From JANQJA01 sp965267485 (GTDB lineage: Bacteria; Pseudomonadota; Gammaproteobacteria; Pseudomonadales; Azotimanducaceae), in NCBI GenBank assembly GCA_965267485.1, contig OZ254080.1:3224001-3288000 (forward strand): DNA of 64,000 nucleotides, in the 5' to 3' direction. Each line of letters begins with the position of its first letter. Positions within the stretch are counted from its first letter, which is position 1. The notes under the pieces were generated by a model that was not told the DNA's origin, ran no database searches, and saw only the letters and a program-made list of their open reading frames with translations. Positions 1-8,636 of the stretch are shown here, one piece after another. The position numbers and the translations under genes are program-made.

Positions 1-130
1 CCGGGGTCACCACCTGAAGAAACAGCAGAATCGTGAGCCCCGCCATCAGGACGATGTCAGGGCTGATACGGGTGATCGCGAGCAGCCCGATGACAGCCGC
101 GACTGTCGCACCCGTGATGAACGCGTCCAT
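1..130 (-). CDS. SLC13-family permease, N-terminus only (window edge)
   Basis: The first 43 codons of a membrane protein are visible; the rest lies outside the window. The peptide begins MDAFITGATVAAVIGLLAIT and is almost wholly hydrophobic, with a second hydrophobic run containing ISPDIVLMAGLTILLFLQ. This fits the first helices of the SLC13/DASS family (Na+/sulfate or dicarboxylate transporters, often with TrkA-C domains). It starts 12 bases after the stop of the APS kinase gene on the same strand, so the two are probably co-transcribed and the substrate is plausibly sulfate. Family call rests on a short fragment plus context; another permease family cannot be excluded. Confidence 0.6.
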   Translation of the reverse strand, partial: MDAFITGATVAAVIGLLAITRISPDIVLMAGLTILLFLQVVTP

Positions 131-142
131 GGTGGATAGCTC

Positions 143-1768
143 CTAGCCGAGCTTGATGTATCCCAGCTTCTCGAGCGTCAGCACAACGCGCTGGGCGGCT
201 TCTTCCGGCGAGATTCCGTGCGTGTCAATCCGAAGCTCGGGAGACTCCGGCTCCTCGTAGGGGTCGCTCACGCCGGTGAACTCCTTGATGATCCCCGCAC
301 GGGCTTTCGCATAAAGCCCCTTGCGATCCCGTGACTCACAGACCTCCAGCGACGTCGCCACGTGCACCTCGACGAAGCCGCCCACCGCCTCGATCATCTC
401 CCGGACATCCCGACGCGTTCGTGCGTAGGGTGCAATCGGTGCACAGATCGCCATGCCCCCGTGCTTCGTTATCTCGCTGGCGACGTAACCGATGCGCCGG
501 ATGTTGATGTCACGGTGTTCCTTCGAGAAACCGAGCTCGCTCGAGAGATGCTGGCGCACGATGTCGCCGTCGAGCAACGTGATGGGACGACCGCCCATCT
601 CCATCATCTTCACGAGCAACGCATTGGCGATCGAGGACTTGCCCGACCCCGAGAGCCCGGTGAAGAACACGGTCACGCCCTGCTCCGAGCACGGCCGATA
701 GACCTGCTTCAACTCGCGGACGATCTCAGGCCAGGTATACCAGGACGGTATTTCAAGCCCTGAACGCAACCGCTCGACAAATTCATCGGCCGAGAGCGTA
801 TCCACCGCCTCGCCGGCATCGACGCCGGACGCCGGAACGTAGCCGCCGCGTTTGGGCGAGTGCACCATGCGGTCGTTGAAGACGAGTTCGATACCAAGCT
901 TGTCGTCGTAGGCCGAAAGCTGCTCCTGCAGAGAGTCGTAGTCGAATCCGGTCTCACCGGGCGAGCAGTAATCAGCATCGACCATGTAGTAACGACAGCC
1001 AAGATTCCGAAGCACAATGGCGTGCAACAGCACATCATCAAGCCCGAGTTGGCGCGAATACAGTGATGACAGGACAAGATCCGTGGTGTGCAGGGGATAG
1101 TGCCCAAGCGCGTGCTCGAGCGAATGCACCCGCGCATAGTGAAAACGATCCTCCGGCACAACGGCACCCACCGCCGGATTGATCAGCAGGTTGGCCTCGT
1201 TGCGCCGGGCAGCGTTGTAGGTTTCGAACACCTCCCGCTGGTGCAGCGGCCGTTTGGTCGCGAATCCGAGTACTTTCTCCCATCCCAGGCGCTCGAACTG
1301 TGCGGCCACTTCGCGGGGATTGAGTCGAAGCCGCTTGAAATCATGATGCATTGGCGCCTCGACCCCGACCAGCGGCCCGCCGAGGCACATGGCGCTGAGC
1401 TGCCGTCCCGGCAGCGCGTCCACAAGGAAGTCGGCGGGGAAGATTTCCGCCACCGTCATGACTGCCACCAGGACACCCTCGGGATCGCGAAGCGCAATGC
1501 GCTCACCTTCGCCGAGCGAACCCGCAAACTCCTCGCTGACGTCGAGCACGACGGGTACGGGCCAGAAAGCGTCCCGCCATCGCTTGCTGTCGATGACGTC
1601 GCGACATTCTTCTGCCGTCATGAATCCATCGAGCGGTGAGAATGCGCCGTTCAGGAGCAGTTCAACATCGCACACCTGCTCGCGCTTGAGGTCGAACGAC
1701 GCAAGCTCGCGGCTTTCCTGCTTCACGACATCCGGGTCGTCAGTATAGAGTGTCGGTACGGTATTCAA
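143..1768 (-). CDS. ATP-sulfurylase-like domain fused to APS kinase (PAPS formation)
   Basis: The protein has 541 residues. The C-terminal part (about 360-541) is a complete APS kinase: P-loop GLSGSGKSS at 371-379, LDGD at 399-402, then the HRDINIRRIGYVA and APIAPYARTRR segments. It should phosphorylate adenylylsulfate to PAPS, the donor used by sulfotransferases. The N-terminal 1-350 region has the fold pattern of bacterial ATP sulfurylase (PUA-like start, then the catalytic domain), but both signature motifs are altered: the TRNPxHxxH segment reads TKRPLHQRE (171-179) and GRDHAG reads DADYCS (264-269). The sulfurylase half may therefore be inactive or changed in function. It follows manC-galU-ugd and a glycosyltransferase in one reverse operon, 15 bases after the latter, and precedes the SLC13 gene. 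Kinase call firm; sulfurylase activity doubtful. Confidence 0.9.
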   Translation of the reverse strand: MNTVPTLYTDDPDVVKQESRELASFDLKREQVCDVELLLNGAFSPLDGFMTAEECRDVIDSKRWRDAFWPVPVVLDVSEEFAGSLGEGERIALRDPEGVLVAVMTVAEIFPADFLVDALPGRQLSAMCLGGPLVGVEAPMHHDFKRLRLNPREVAAQFERLGWEKVLGFATKRPLHQREVFETYNAARRNEANLLINPAVGAVVPEDRFHYARVHSLEHALGHYPLHTTDLVLSSLYSRQLGLDDVLLHAIVLRNLGCRYYMVDADYCSPGETGFDYDSLQEQLSAYDDKLGIELVFNDRMVHSPKRGGYVPASGVDAGEAVDTLSADEFVERLRSGLEIPSWYTWPEIVRELKQVYRPCSEQGVTVFFTGLSGSGKSSIANALLVKMMEMGGRPITLLDGDIVRQHLSSELGFSKEHRDINIRRIGYVASEITKHGGMAICAPIAPYARTRRDVREMIEAVGGFVEVHVATSLEVCESRDRKGLYAKARAGIIKEFTGVSDPYEEPESPELRIDTHGISPEEAAQRVVLTLEKLGYIKLG

Positions 1769-1783
1769 TTCAATCCTCGTTCA

Positions 1784-2692
1784 TCAGATAGCAAGAAGTC
1801 GTCTGAGGCGTCCCATCAATCCCGGCCGCTGACGACGCAAAAAAGTCGCAAACGCGCGTCTCGCGCGTTCGTCCGGCTCGACCGGAATGCCTTCCAGCCT
1901 GATCGGCTCATCGCTCAATCGGGCTGCAAACGCATCGTTGTCACTGGCATGCGTCCCGCTGCGGTCATTGCCGATATTGTCGACCAGGCTTCGCCCCGGA
2001 TACAGCGTCAGCTTGCCTGCCAGCAGCAGCGCGGCATACCACCGGATCGCCCACGAGTCCGCTTCGCCACGCACCTGCGCTTTCAGCATGTCAACGTACG
2101 GAAAGCTGCCCCAGTAATCAAAGTAGTCCAGGAGACCCTGGCGCTCGAGCGCTGCCAGCAACCCGGCCCCGTCTTCATCAAAGTAGGACCATGCACGGCG
2201 CCACGTCGCCCAGCCCCAGCAGTCGCCACCGGGCAGGAAGAACGCCTCCGGCAGCGCGTCGCGCACGGGATAGACGTAACCATGGATACTTGCCACCCTG
2301 TCATCAGATTCGAATCGCGCCAGCCCTTCATTCATGAACCGGAGAAAGTGCGGCGACGTCACCATGTCGTCTTCCAGCACGATGACCGAGGGCGACGTCT
2401 GCAACACACGGGACACGCCGTCGATGATCGATCCGGCAAGCCCCAGATTGCGGTCCCGCTCGATAATGTCGACGGATCGGAAGCCGTCGATCTGCTGCAG
2501 ATAGTCGCGCACGGCGTTGACGGCGGGCGCATCCGTCTCGTTCCGTGCCGCGTCAGAGAAAACAATCAGATCGCTGTTTGCGGCCCCGCTGTTCTGCGAC
2601 AGTGATTCGACCGTACGACGAAGGTGGTCAAGGCGCGCGTAAGCGAACAGGGCAACAGGCGCCCCGCCACTCGCCGGCGCCGGCCCCGACAT
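1784..2692 (-). CDS. glycosyltransferase (GT2/GT13-like fold)
   Basis: A 302-residue predicted cytoplasmic glycosyltransferase. It opens with PVALFAYARLDHLRRTVESL, typical of nucleotide-binding GT-A enzymes. VLEDDMVTSPHFLRFM (105-120) carries the EDD metal-binding motif (107-109), and CWGWATWRRAW (158-168) is a substrate-site motif frequent in GNT-I-like bacterial enzymes. It abuts the ugd stop codon with no gap and precedes the APS kinase gene, so it belongs to the manC-galU-ugd operon and probably adds a sugar to the same polymer. Donor and acceptor cannot be read from the sequence. Confidence 0.8.
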   Translation of the reverse strand: MSGPAPASGGAPVALFAYARLDHLRRTVESLSQNSGAANSDLIVFSDAARNETDAPAVNAVRDYLQQIDGFRSVDIIERDRNLGLAGSIIDGVSRVLQTSPSVIVLEDDMVTSPHFLRFMNEGLARFESDDRVASIHGYVYPVRDALPEAFFLPGGDCWGWATWRRAWSYFDEDGAGLLAALERQGLLDYFDYWGSFPYVDMLKAQVRGEADSWAIRWYAALLLAGKLTLYPGRSLVDNIGNDRSGTHASDNDAFAARLSDEPIRLEGIPVEPDERARRAFATFLRRQRPGLMGRLRRLLAI

Positions 2693-4033
2693 TCAGAGAA
2701 TGTCCGAGCTTCGCCCGATGCCGACGTAGGTCAGGCCGTAGTTGTGAACGACCTCGGGATCGTAGATGTTGCGGCCGTCGAACACGATCTTGTCCGCGAG
2801 CGCGTCGGACAATCGACGAAAATCCGGCTGCCGGAAGTTCTTCCACTCGGTCATGACGAGCAGTGCGCTGGCGCCCTCCACGGCCGCGAAGGGCGAATCA
2901 ACGTAGGCGATTCGCGACTGGTCGAGGTGGGCAAGTGCCACTTTTGCCGTTTCCGTCGCCTTGGGATCGAACGCGCGGATCTGCGCGCCGGCCCTGAGCA
3001 GCGCCTCGATCATCTGCAGGGAAGGCGCCTCGCGAACGTCATCGGTTTCCGGCTTGAAGGCAAGCCCCCAGACCGCGAACGTCTTGCCCGAAAGGTCTTC
3101 GCCGAGCCGATTGTTGATGTGCTCCATCAGCAGCGTCTTCTGTCGCTGGTTGCGCTGTTCGACCGCGCGAAAGAGTTGCCCGTCCAGCTCGGCCTCGTTG
3201 GCCATGGAGATCAGGGCGCGTACATCCTTGGGGAAGCAGGAGCCGCCGTAGCCGGCGCCGGGGTAAATGAACGAGAAACCGATGCGCTGGTCGGAGCCAA
3301 TACCCTTTCGCACGTTCTCGACATCGACACCGTAGTGCTCACACATGACAGCGATTTCGTTCATGAACGAGATCTTCGTCGCCAGCATGGCGTTCGCTGC
3401 GTACTTCGTCATCTCCGCATCGCGGATGCCCATGTACTGGATCTTGTCGTGATTGCGCGAAAAGGGCGCATAGAGTTCGCGCATCAGACGACGGCTGTTT
3501 TCGTTGCGCGTCCCGATCACAATGCGGTCGGGCGACATGAAGTCGTTGATAGCGGCGCCTTCCTTCAGAAACTCCGGATTCGAGATGACATCGAAATCGA
3601 TCTCCACTCCCCGGGCATCGAGTTCCCCGGCAATCGCGTCGCGGACCTTGTCCGCCGTACCCACGGGCACTGTTGACTTGTCCACGACGACAACGGGTTC
3701 GTTCATCTCCTGCCCGACCTGTCGAGCAACCGCGAGGACATGCGACAGATCCGCACTACCGTCCTCGTTGGGCGGCGTACCGACCGCGATGAACAACACC
3801 TGCGACTCATCGAGGGAATCCGAGAGCCGGCTGCTGAAGCTCAGGCGACCGGCGGCCGCATTCTCGGTGATCAAAGCGTCGAGGCCGGGTTCGTGAATCG
3901 GCACGATGCCCTGGCGCAGTTTGTCGAGCTTGCCCTCATCGATGTCGATGCAGGTGACATCGTTTCCCATTTCTGCAAAGCAGGCTCCGGTCACTAGTCC
4001 GACGTAGCCGGTACCGACGATCGTTATTCGCAT
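2693..4033 (-). CDS. ugd: UDP-glucose 6-dehydrogenase
   Basis: Oxidises UDP-glucose to UDP-glucuronate with two NAD+. The 446-residue length is normal. The N-terminal Rossmann motif is GTGYVGLVTGACFAEMG (7-23). Catalytic Cys266 sits in GYGGSCFPKD, and SNPEFLKEG and the C-terminal UDP-binding domain (WGLAFKPETDDVREAPS) are present. It lies 26 bases after galU, whose product UDP-glucose is its substrate, and is flush with the next glycosyltransferase. The polymer from this locus therefore probably contains glucuronic acid or a sugar derived from it. Confidence 0.96.
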   Translation of the reverse strand: MRITIVGTGYVGLVTGACFAEMGNDVTCIDIDEGKLDKLRQGIVPIHEPGLDALITENAAAGRLSFSSRLSDSLDESQVLFIAVGTPPNEDGSADLSHVLAVARQVGQEMNEPVVVVDKSTVPVGTADKVRDAIAGELDARGVEIDFDVISNPEFLKEGAAINDFMSPDRIVIGTRNENSRRLMRELYAPFSRNHDKIQYMGIRDAEMTKYAANAMLATKISFMNEIAVMCEHYGVDVENVRKGIGSDQRIGFSFIYPGAGYGGSCFPKDVRALISMANEAELDGQLFRAVEQRNQRQKTLLMEHINNRLGEDLSGKTFAVWGLAFKPETDDVREAPSLQMIEALLRAGAQIRAFDPKATETAKVALAHLDQSRIAYVDSPFAAVEGASALLVMTEWKNFRQPDFRRLSDALADKIVFDGRNIYDPEVVHNYGLTYVGIGRSSDIL

Positions 4034-4059
4034 TCGATTGCCCTGTCTGTGGTTATTGT

Positions 4060-4890
4060 CTATTCGCCGGCGTGATGGCGCTCGTAGATATGGTTCGTCG
4101 CCTCGACGAACCCGTGGAGGCTGCCGCAGTCGAAGCGGCGCCCCTTGAACTTGTAGGCCAGCACCATGCGCTGCTTCGCCTGCGTTGCAATCGCATCGGT
4201 TATCTGGATTTCACCGCCGCGGCCAGGTTTGGTCCCTCTCAGGATATCGAAGATATCAGGGGTCAGGATGTAACGACCAATGATCGCGAGATTCGACGGT
4301 GCGTCTTCCGGTTCCGGCTTCTCCACCATTTCTGACACCTTGATCAGCCCCGGCTGGATTTCCGTTCCCGCAATCACACCATACTTGCTCGTTTCATCCT
4401 TCGGGACTTCCTCGACCGCGACGATGGAGCAGTTGTATTCCCGGTACAGGTCGACCATCTGCGACAGGACACCCTTGCCCTCCTCGTTGATGCAGAAGTC
4501 ATCCGCAAGCAGAACGCCGAACGCATCATGCCCAATCAATGTCTCACCGGTCAGGATCGCGTGACCCAGCCCGCGCATCTCGATCTGGCGCGTATAGGAA
4601 AACGTGCACTGGTTGATGATCTCCCGGATGTCAAAGAGGAGGTTCTCCTTGGGCGTGTCCTTGATCTGATGTTCGAGTTCGTAGGAGATATCGAAGTGAT
4701 CCTCGATCGCCCGTTTGCCGCGCCCCGAGATGAACCCGATCTGGGTCAGTCCCGCCTCGATCGCTTCCTCAACGCCATACTGGACGAGCGGCTTGTTGAC
4801 GATGGGCAGCATTTCCTTGGGCATTGCCTTGGTCGCCGGCAGGAACCGGGTCCCGTAGCCTGCAGCGGGAAAGAGACACTTCTTGATCAT
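4060..4890 (-). CDS. galU: UTP-glucose-1-phosphate uridylyltransferase
   Basis: Makes UDP-glucose from glucose-1-phosphate and UTP. The 276 residues match the family. The nucleotidyltransferase signature FPAAGYGTRFLPATKAMPKE is at 7-26, and the GalU-type KGVLSQMV, VEKPEPEDAPSNLAIIGRY and GGEIQITDAI segments follow in order. It stands between manC (28-base gap) and ugd (26-base gap) on the same strand, so its UDP-glucose probably feeds Ugd directly. No unusual features. Confidence 0.96.
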   Translation of the reverse strand: MIKKCLFPAAGYGTRFLPATKAMPKEMLPIVNKPLVQYGVEEAIEAGLTQIGFISGRGKRAIEDHFDISYELEHQIKDTPKENLLFDIREIINQCTFSYTRQIEMRGLGHAILTGETLIGHDAFGVLLADDFCINEEGKGVLSQMVDLYREYNCSIVAVEEVPKDETSKYGVIAGTEIQPGLIKVSEMVEKPEPEDAPSNLAIIGRYILTPDIFDILRGTKPGRGGEIQITDAIATQAKQRMVLAYKFKGRRFDCGSLHGFVEATNHIYERHHAGE

Positions 4891-4918
4891 GAATACTCCT
4901 GAGATTCAGTGCGGTTGG

Positions 4919-6322
4919 TTATGATCTTCCGTAATTGTCGCTGAATCGAACGATATCGTCTTCACCCAGATAGGAGCCCGACTGAATCTCGATGATCCTC
5001 AGCGGGATTCGCCCCGGATTCTCGAGCCGATGCGCGACGCCGATCGGGATGTAGGTCGATTCATTCTCGGCCAGGTCGAAAACCTCCTCGCCGCGCGTGA
5101 CACGCCCCGTACCACTGACGACGACCCAGTGCTCGGCCCGGTGATGATGCTTCTGCAGCGAAAGGGAGGCGCCGGGGTTCACCTCGATCTGCTTGACCTG
5201 ATATCGATCCCCGGCATCGATGCCTTCATAGAACCCCCAGGGACGATAGACCCGCCGGTGCGTCACGGACTCGTCACGCTCGCAGTCATTCAGGTGCCCG
5301 ACGATATCCTTGACGCGCTGCATTTGTGCCTTGTCACCGACCAGCACAGCATCCGCCGTTTCAACGACGATGACATTGGCAAGGCCAATCACGCTGACCA
5401 GCCGATGCTCTGACCGCACGTAGCTGTCGGAAACGCCGTTCAGCACGACGTCCCCGGTGCTGGCGTTGCCCCGCTCATCATGAGGCAGCGCGTCAAAAAG
5501 CGCCGACCAGGATCCGATATCGCTCCATCCGGCATCGAGTGGCACCACCGCGGCCCTGTCAGTAGGCTCCATGACCGCGTAGTCGATGGACTCCGCCGGA
5601 CACGCCGCGAACTCGGCTTCATCGACCCGCAGAAAATCCATGTCGGCGGTCACTGAATCCACCGCTCGCTGGCTCGCCGCGAGTATGTCACTGCGATGCG
5701 TCTCCAGCTCCGCGAGAAAATCCGACACCCGGAACGCAAACATGCCGCTGTTCCAGAAATAGCCCTCGTCGACATACCGCTGCGCGGTTTCGGCATCAGG
5801 CTTCTCAACAAAAGCCTCGACGCGTGCGCCGTGGTCGAGATCGGCCCCGGGCTTGATGTAGCCGTACCCGGTTTCTGCCGACGCGGGCACGACCCCGAAC
5901 GTCACCAGAAAACCCTGCCCGGCGAGCGCAGCCGCCCGCTCGACGGCAGCCTGGAAGCAGGCGGTATCAGCAATCACGTGATCTGACGGCAGCACCAGCA
6001 GCACCGTGTCGTCAGCGCGCTCGCGGCAGCGCAGTGCGGCGAGTGCGATCGCCGGTGCCGTGTTCCGGCCGACCGGTTCGAGAATGATCTCGCCGGCCTT
6101 GCAGCCAATTTCACGGAGCTGTTCTGCCACCAGAAAGCGGTGCTCCTCGTTGCAGACGACAATCGGCGAGGCGACGTTCGCGCCGTCAAGCCGGGTCGCG
6201 GTATTCTGCAGCAACGATCTGTCGTCGATGAGCGCCAGCAACTGCTTTGGGTAGTGCTGCCTCGACAGGGGCCACAAGCGTGAGCCCGCACCGCCGCAGA
6301 GCACGACAGGCTGGATGTTCAT
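4919..6322 (-). CDS. manC: mannose-1-phosphate guanylyltransferase / mannose-6-phosphate isomerase
   Basis: A bifunctional enzyme of 467 residues, normal for ManC/CpsB/AlgA. The N-terminal guanylyltransferase has VVLCGGAGSRLWPLSRQHYP (6-25) and FVEKPD. The C-terminal type II isomerase is a cupin with QIEVNPGASLSLQKHHHRAE and GTGRVTRGEE. It supplies mannose-1-phosphate and GDP-mannose. It is the first gene of the reverse operon that also carries galU, ugd, a glycosyltransferase and the APS kinase, and is expressed from the divergent promoter region shared with the wzy-like gene. Mannose, or fucose or rhamnose derived from GDP-mannose, is expected in the product. Confidence 0.96.
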   Translation of the reverse strand: MNIQPVVLCGGAGSRLWPLSRQHYPKQLLALIDDRSLLQNTATRLDGANVASPIVVCNEEHRFLVAEQLREIGCKAGEIILEPVGRNTAPAIALAALRCRERADDTVLLVLPSDHVIADTACFQAAVERAAALAGQGFLVTFGVVPASAETGYGYIKPGADLDHGARVEAFVEKPDAETAQRYVDEGYFWNSGMFAFRVSDFLAELETHRSDILAASQRAVDSVTADMDFLRVDEAEFAACPAESIDYAVMEPTDRAAVVPLDAGWSDIGSWSALFDALPHDERGNASTGDVVLNGVSDSYVRSEHRLVSVIGLANVIVVETADAVLVGDKAQMQRVKDIVGHLNDCERDESVTHRRVYRPWGFYEGIDAGDRYQVKQIEVNPGASLSLQKHHHRAEHWVVVSGTGRVTRGEEVFDLAENESTYIPIGVAHRLENPGRIPLRIIEIQSGSYLGEDDIVRFSDNYGRS

Positions 6323-6335
6323 GATTCGCGTCCGC

Positions 6336-6364
6336 TTAAACTAGGCGCAAAATTATACGATAAT
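6336..6364 (+). promoter_or_regulatory. putative sigma-70 promoter for the wzy-like gene
   Basis: A -35-like TTAAAC (6336-6341) and a -10-like GATAAT (6359-6364) are separated by exactly 17 bases, in the 105-bp gap between divergent genes. It would start transcription about 60 bases before the GTG start of the polymerase/ligase gene. It overlaps the opposite-strand -10 box for manC. Confidence 0.45.
6352..6357 (-). promoter_or_regulatory. perfect -10 box (TATAAT) for the manC operon
   Basis: Read on the reverse strand, this is a consensus TATAAT about 30 bases before the manC start. The matching -35 region is poor (GGGATT-like), so an activator may be needed. The box lies inside the spacer of the forward promoter, so the two directions should compete for polymerase. 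Confidence 0.45.
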
Positions 6365-6427
6365 CCCGCCTCGAATCCCCGACCGGAACCCGCTATCAGA
6401 TCCCGAATCATCGATGGGCTGCACATT

Positions 6428-7576
6428 GTGCTCACCGGCGCCATCCTGCTGCTCATCCTGCTGTATTTTCTGGGCGATGATGGTCAGGCCGCGTTCTTCC
6501 CCTCGTACCTTGCGTCCATCGTGTGCCTGCTATTGCTCGCGATACCCGGCGTGCACCGGGAAGCCCTGAAGAGCCCCCGACTCGGGATTGCCCTGCTCCT
6601 GATCGCCTGGCTCGCCGCGAGCCCGGCCTGGAGCGGTCGATTCAGCTGGGATTACCCGGCAAGCGCAGCGCTGCTGGCAACCTTTCTGGCCGGATTCACC
6701 ATGAACGGGCAGCGGTTTCCGGCGCTGGTGGACTGGGTCTCGGTGACGCTGGTCGCTGCCGGGGCCGCAGCAGCCGCAATCTCGGTCTACCTCTACTACT
6801 CAGTCGGCTTCAACCCGCTTGACGAGAAAGATCGCCTGTACGCACTCGGCCGCAACTACCAGCCGACGATCAGCGCGATTTCGTTTTCGATCCCGCTGAT
6901 CGTCGCCTGTGCGTATACGCTCACCGGGCGCAGGCACCTGGCTCGGATCGCGTCTGCCCTTGCTGCCATTCCCCTCATCTGGGCAATCCTGCTCACGGGA
7001 ACGCGAGGAGCCTGGCTCGGTCTTGCCGGCGCAGCCGTCGCGAGCGTCCTGTTCCTGACGAGCGTCAACTGGCGTACGCGTCTCGTCGCGTCTGGCAGCG
7101 TACTGGTGTTGGTCGCCATCGTCATTGGCATCGCGATTGTCTCCGGTCACGGCGATTTCATCCTGCGCAGATCCACGAGCTTTCGTCCCGAGATCTGGAT
7201 GGCAACGCTCGAACGCCTGACCGCCGGCAGCTGGCTGATCGGCAACGGCATCAACGTTTCTGCCGCGGTAAGCTGGAAGCACCTCACATTCGATCACGCA
7301 CACTCGATCTATCTGTCCACCCTCTTTTATGGCGGCGGCGTCGGGCTTGGTCTGCTGCTCGTCCTGATGCTGGCAAGCGGGCTGCCGATGGCGCGGCGCG
7401 TCTGGTCGCAGCGCCACGCCATCGCGTTCGCGACGCTGGCCTTTGCGGCGATCACGCTGGCTGTCGATGGCAATCGAGTGATCGAGAAGGTCGATCACAT
7501 CTGGATCGCCTTCTGGTTCCCGATGCTCTTTGCCTGGGATGCGATCGAGCGCCGCGGAATCAGGCGAAGCGCCTGA
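6428..7576 (+). CDS. O-antigen polymerase/ligase family membrane protein (Wzy/WaaL)
   Basis: An integral inner-membrane protein of 382 residues with about ten hydrophobic segments. The central segment LLTGTRGAWLGLAGAAV matches the conserved periplasmic-loop edge of the Wzy_C/O-antigen ligase family, and GINVSAAVSWKHLTFDHAHS matches its second loop with the family histidine. It would polymerise lipid-linked repeat units or ligate glycan in the periplasm. GTG is the first usable start; an ATG at 6414 is out of frame. It is the only forward gene between the two reverse operons, and its 3' end overlaps the converging GT4 gene by 17 bases. Polymerase and ligase cannot be told apart here. Confidence 0.82.
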   Translation: MLTGAILLLILLYFLGDDGQAAFFPSYLASIVCLLLLAIPGVHREALKSPRLGIALLLIAWLAASPAWSGRFSWDYPASAALLATFLAGFTMNGQRFPALVDWVSVTLVAAGAAAAAISVYLYYSVGFNPLDEKDRLYALGRNYQPTISAISFSIPLIVACAYTLTGRRHLARIASALAAIPLIWAILLTGTRGAWLGLAGAAVASVLFLTSVNWRTRLVASGSVLVLVAIVIGIAIVSGHGDFILRRSTSFRPEIWMATLERLTAGSWLIGNGINVSAAVSWKHLTFDHAHSIYLSTLFYGGGVGLGLLLVLMLASGLPMARRVWSQRHAIAFATLAFAAITLAVDGNRVIEKVDHIWIAFWFPMLFAWDAIERRGIRRSA

Positions 7577-8636
7577 AGACCTCCAGCGTTTCCGCTGCGG
7601 CGCGATCCCACGAGAAGAGTGCGGCCTGCTGCCTTGCTTCTGTGGATAGCGCCTGACGCCGCGCCGGGTCGAGCGCCATCAGCATGAGCGCATCCCGGAT
7701 CGCGTCAACGTTACGTGGGTCGATCAGGACACCGCCACCGCCGACGATCTCCGGAATCGATGAGACGCTCGCTCCGATCACCGGCGTGCCATGCTGCATG
7801 GCCTCGAGCGCCGGCAACCCGAAGCCCTCGTACAGGGAGGGAAGGCACAGCGCGATCGCGCCCGCCAGCGTCGCATGCAGGAGTTCATCGCTCACGTGGC
7901 CCATGATGTCGACGTGCGCTGAAACACGGTGGTCGCGAACGATGGCCTCGATACCGGTTCGCCAGCCTGCCGCACCGACCAGTTTGAGCCTGCAGCCGGT
8001 CGGCAGATCGGGGAGTGCCCGCGCGAAGGCTGCAATGAGCCGGGGCAGGTTCTTGCGCGGTTCGAGCGTACCCAGGAAGACGAAGTAAGGGGTTTCGCTT
8101 TCCGTCGGGGACACGTCTACCGGATCGGCTGCTTCATGGATCACGACCGTGCGATCCGCCACCTCGGGCCACGCGGCCAGCAGGTCCGTGCAGGTCGCTG
8201 CAGAGACGGCAATCAGCGCATCGGCCTTCCTGACGGATGGCGGCATCAGCAGGCGCTCCACCAGCAGGTTCTTCCGCAGCATCGTTTCAGGAAAGTGCTG
8301 CCAGACGAGGTCATGAATCGTCACGACTGCAGCGATTTCCGGATCGAGCGTGAGCGGCAGGTGATGCCGTGGAGACCAGAACACGTCGAGGGAATCCGCT
8401 CTCGCGTGCCGGGCAAACCCGAGTTGTGTCCGCATCAGGCTGAGCAGCGAATTCGACGACGGCGATGAACGAACGGTTACGTTCGATTGTTGCCATGTGC
8501 CCAACAACGGCCGGTCAGCATAAAGGAACCATTCGATCCCCGGTGCCTGGATCATTCTGGCGAGCAGCGCTTCGGTATAACGCCCGATGCCGAAGGTCGG
8601 CACGCAAAGTGGCCGCGCATCGACGCCGATTCTCAT
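7560..8636 (-). CDS. glycosyltransferase family 4
   Basis: A GT-B fold retaining glycosyltransferase of 358 residues. The N-domain starts MRIGVDARPLCVPTFGIGRY. The C-domain has FLGTLEPRKNLPRLI and the donor-binding motif SLYEGFGLPALEAMQ, with the E-x7-E glutamates. Its start overlaps the previous GT4 gene by 4 bases (ATGA), so it is translationally coupled and last in the WecA-WbpM-GT4-GT4 operon. It likely adds a later sugar of the repeat unit. The donor is not predictable; the mannosyl/rhamnosyl GT4 subgroup is likely. Confidence 0.88.
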   Translation of the reverse strand: MRIGVDARPLCVPTFGIGRYTEALLARMIQAPGIEWFLYADRPLLGTWQQSNVTVRSSPSSNSLLSLMRTQLGFARHARADSLDVFWSPRHHLPLTLDPEIAAVVTIHDLVWQHFPETMLRKNLLVERLLMPPSVRKADALIAVSAATCTDLLAAWPEVADRTVVIHEAADPVDVSPTESETPYFVFLGTLEPRKNLPRLIAAFARALPDLPTGCRLKLVGAAGWRTGIEAIVRDHRVSAHVDIMGHVSDELLHATLAGAIALCLPSLYEGFGLPALEAMQHGTPVIGASVSSIPEIVGGGGVLIDPRNVDAIRDALMLMALDPARRQALSTEARQQAALFSWDRAAAETLEVFRRFA

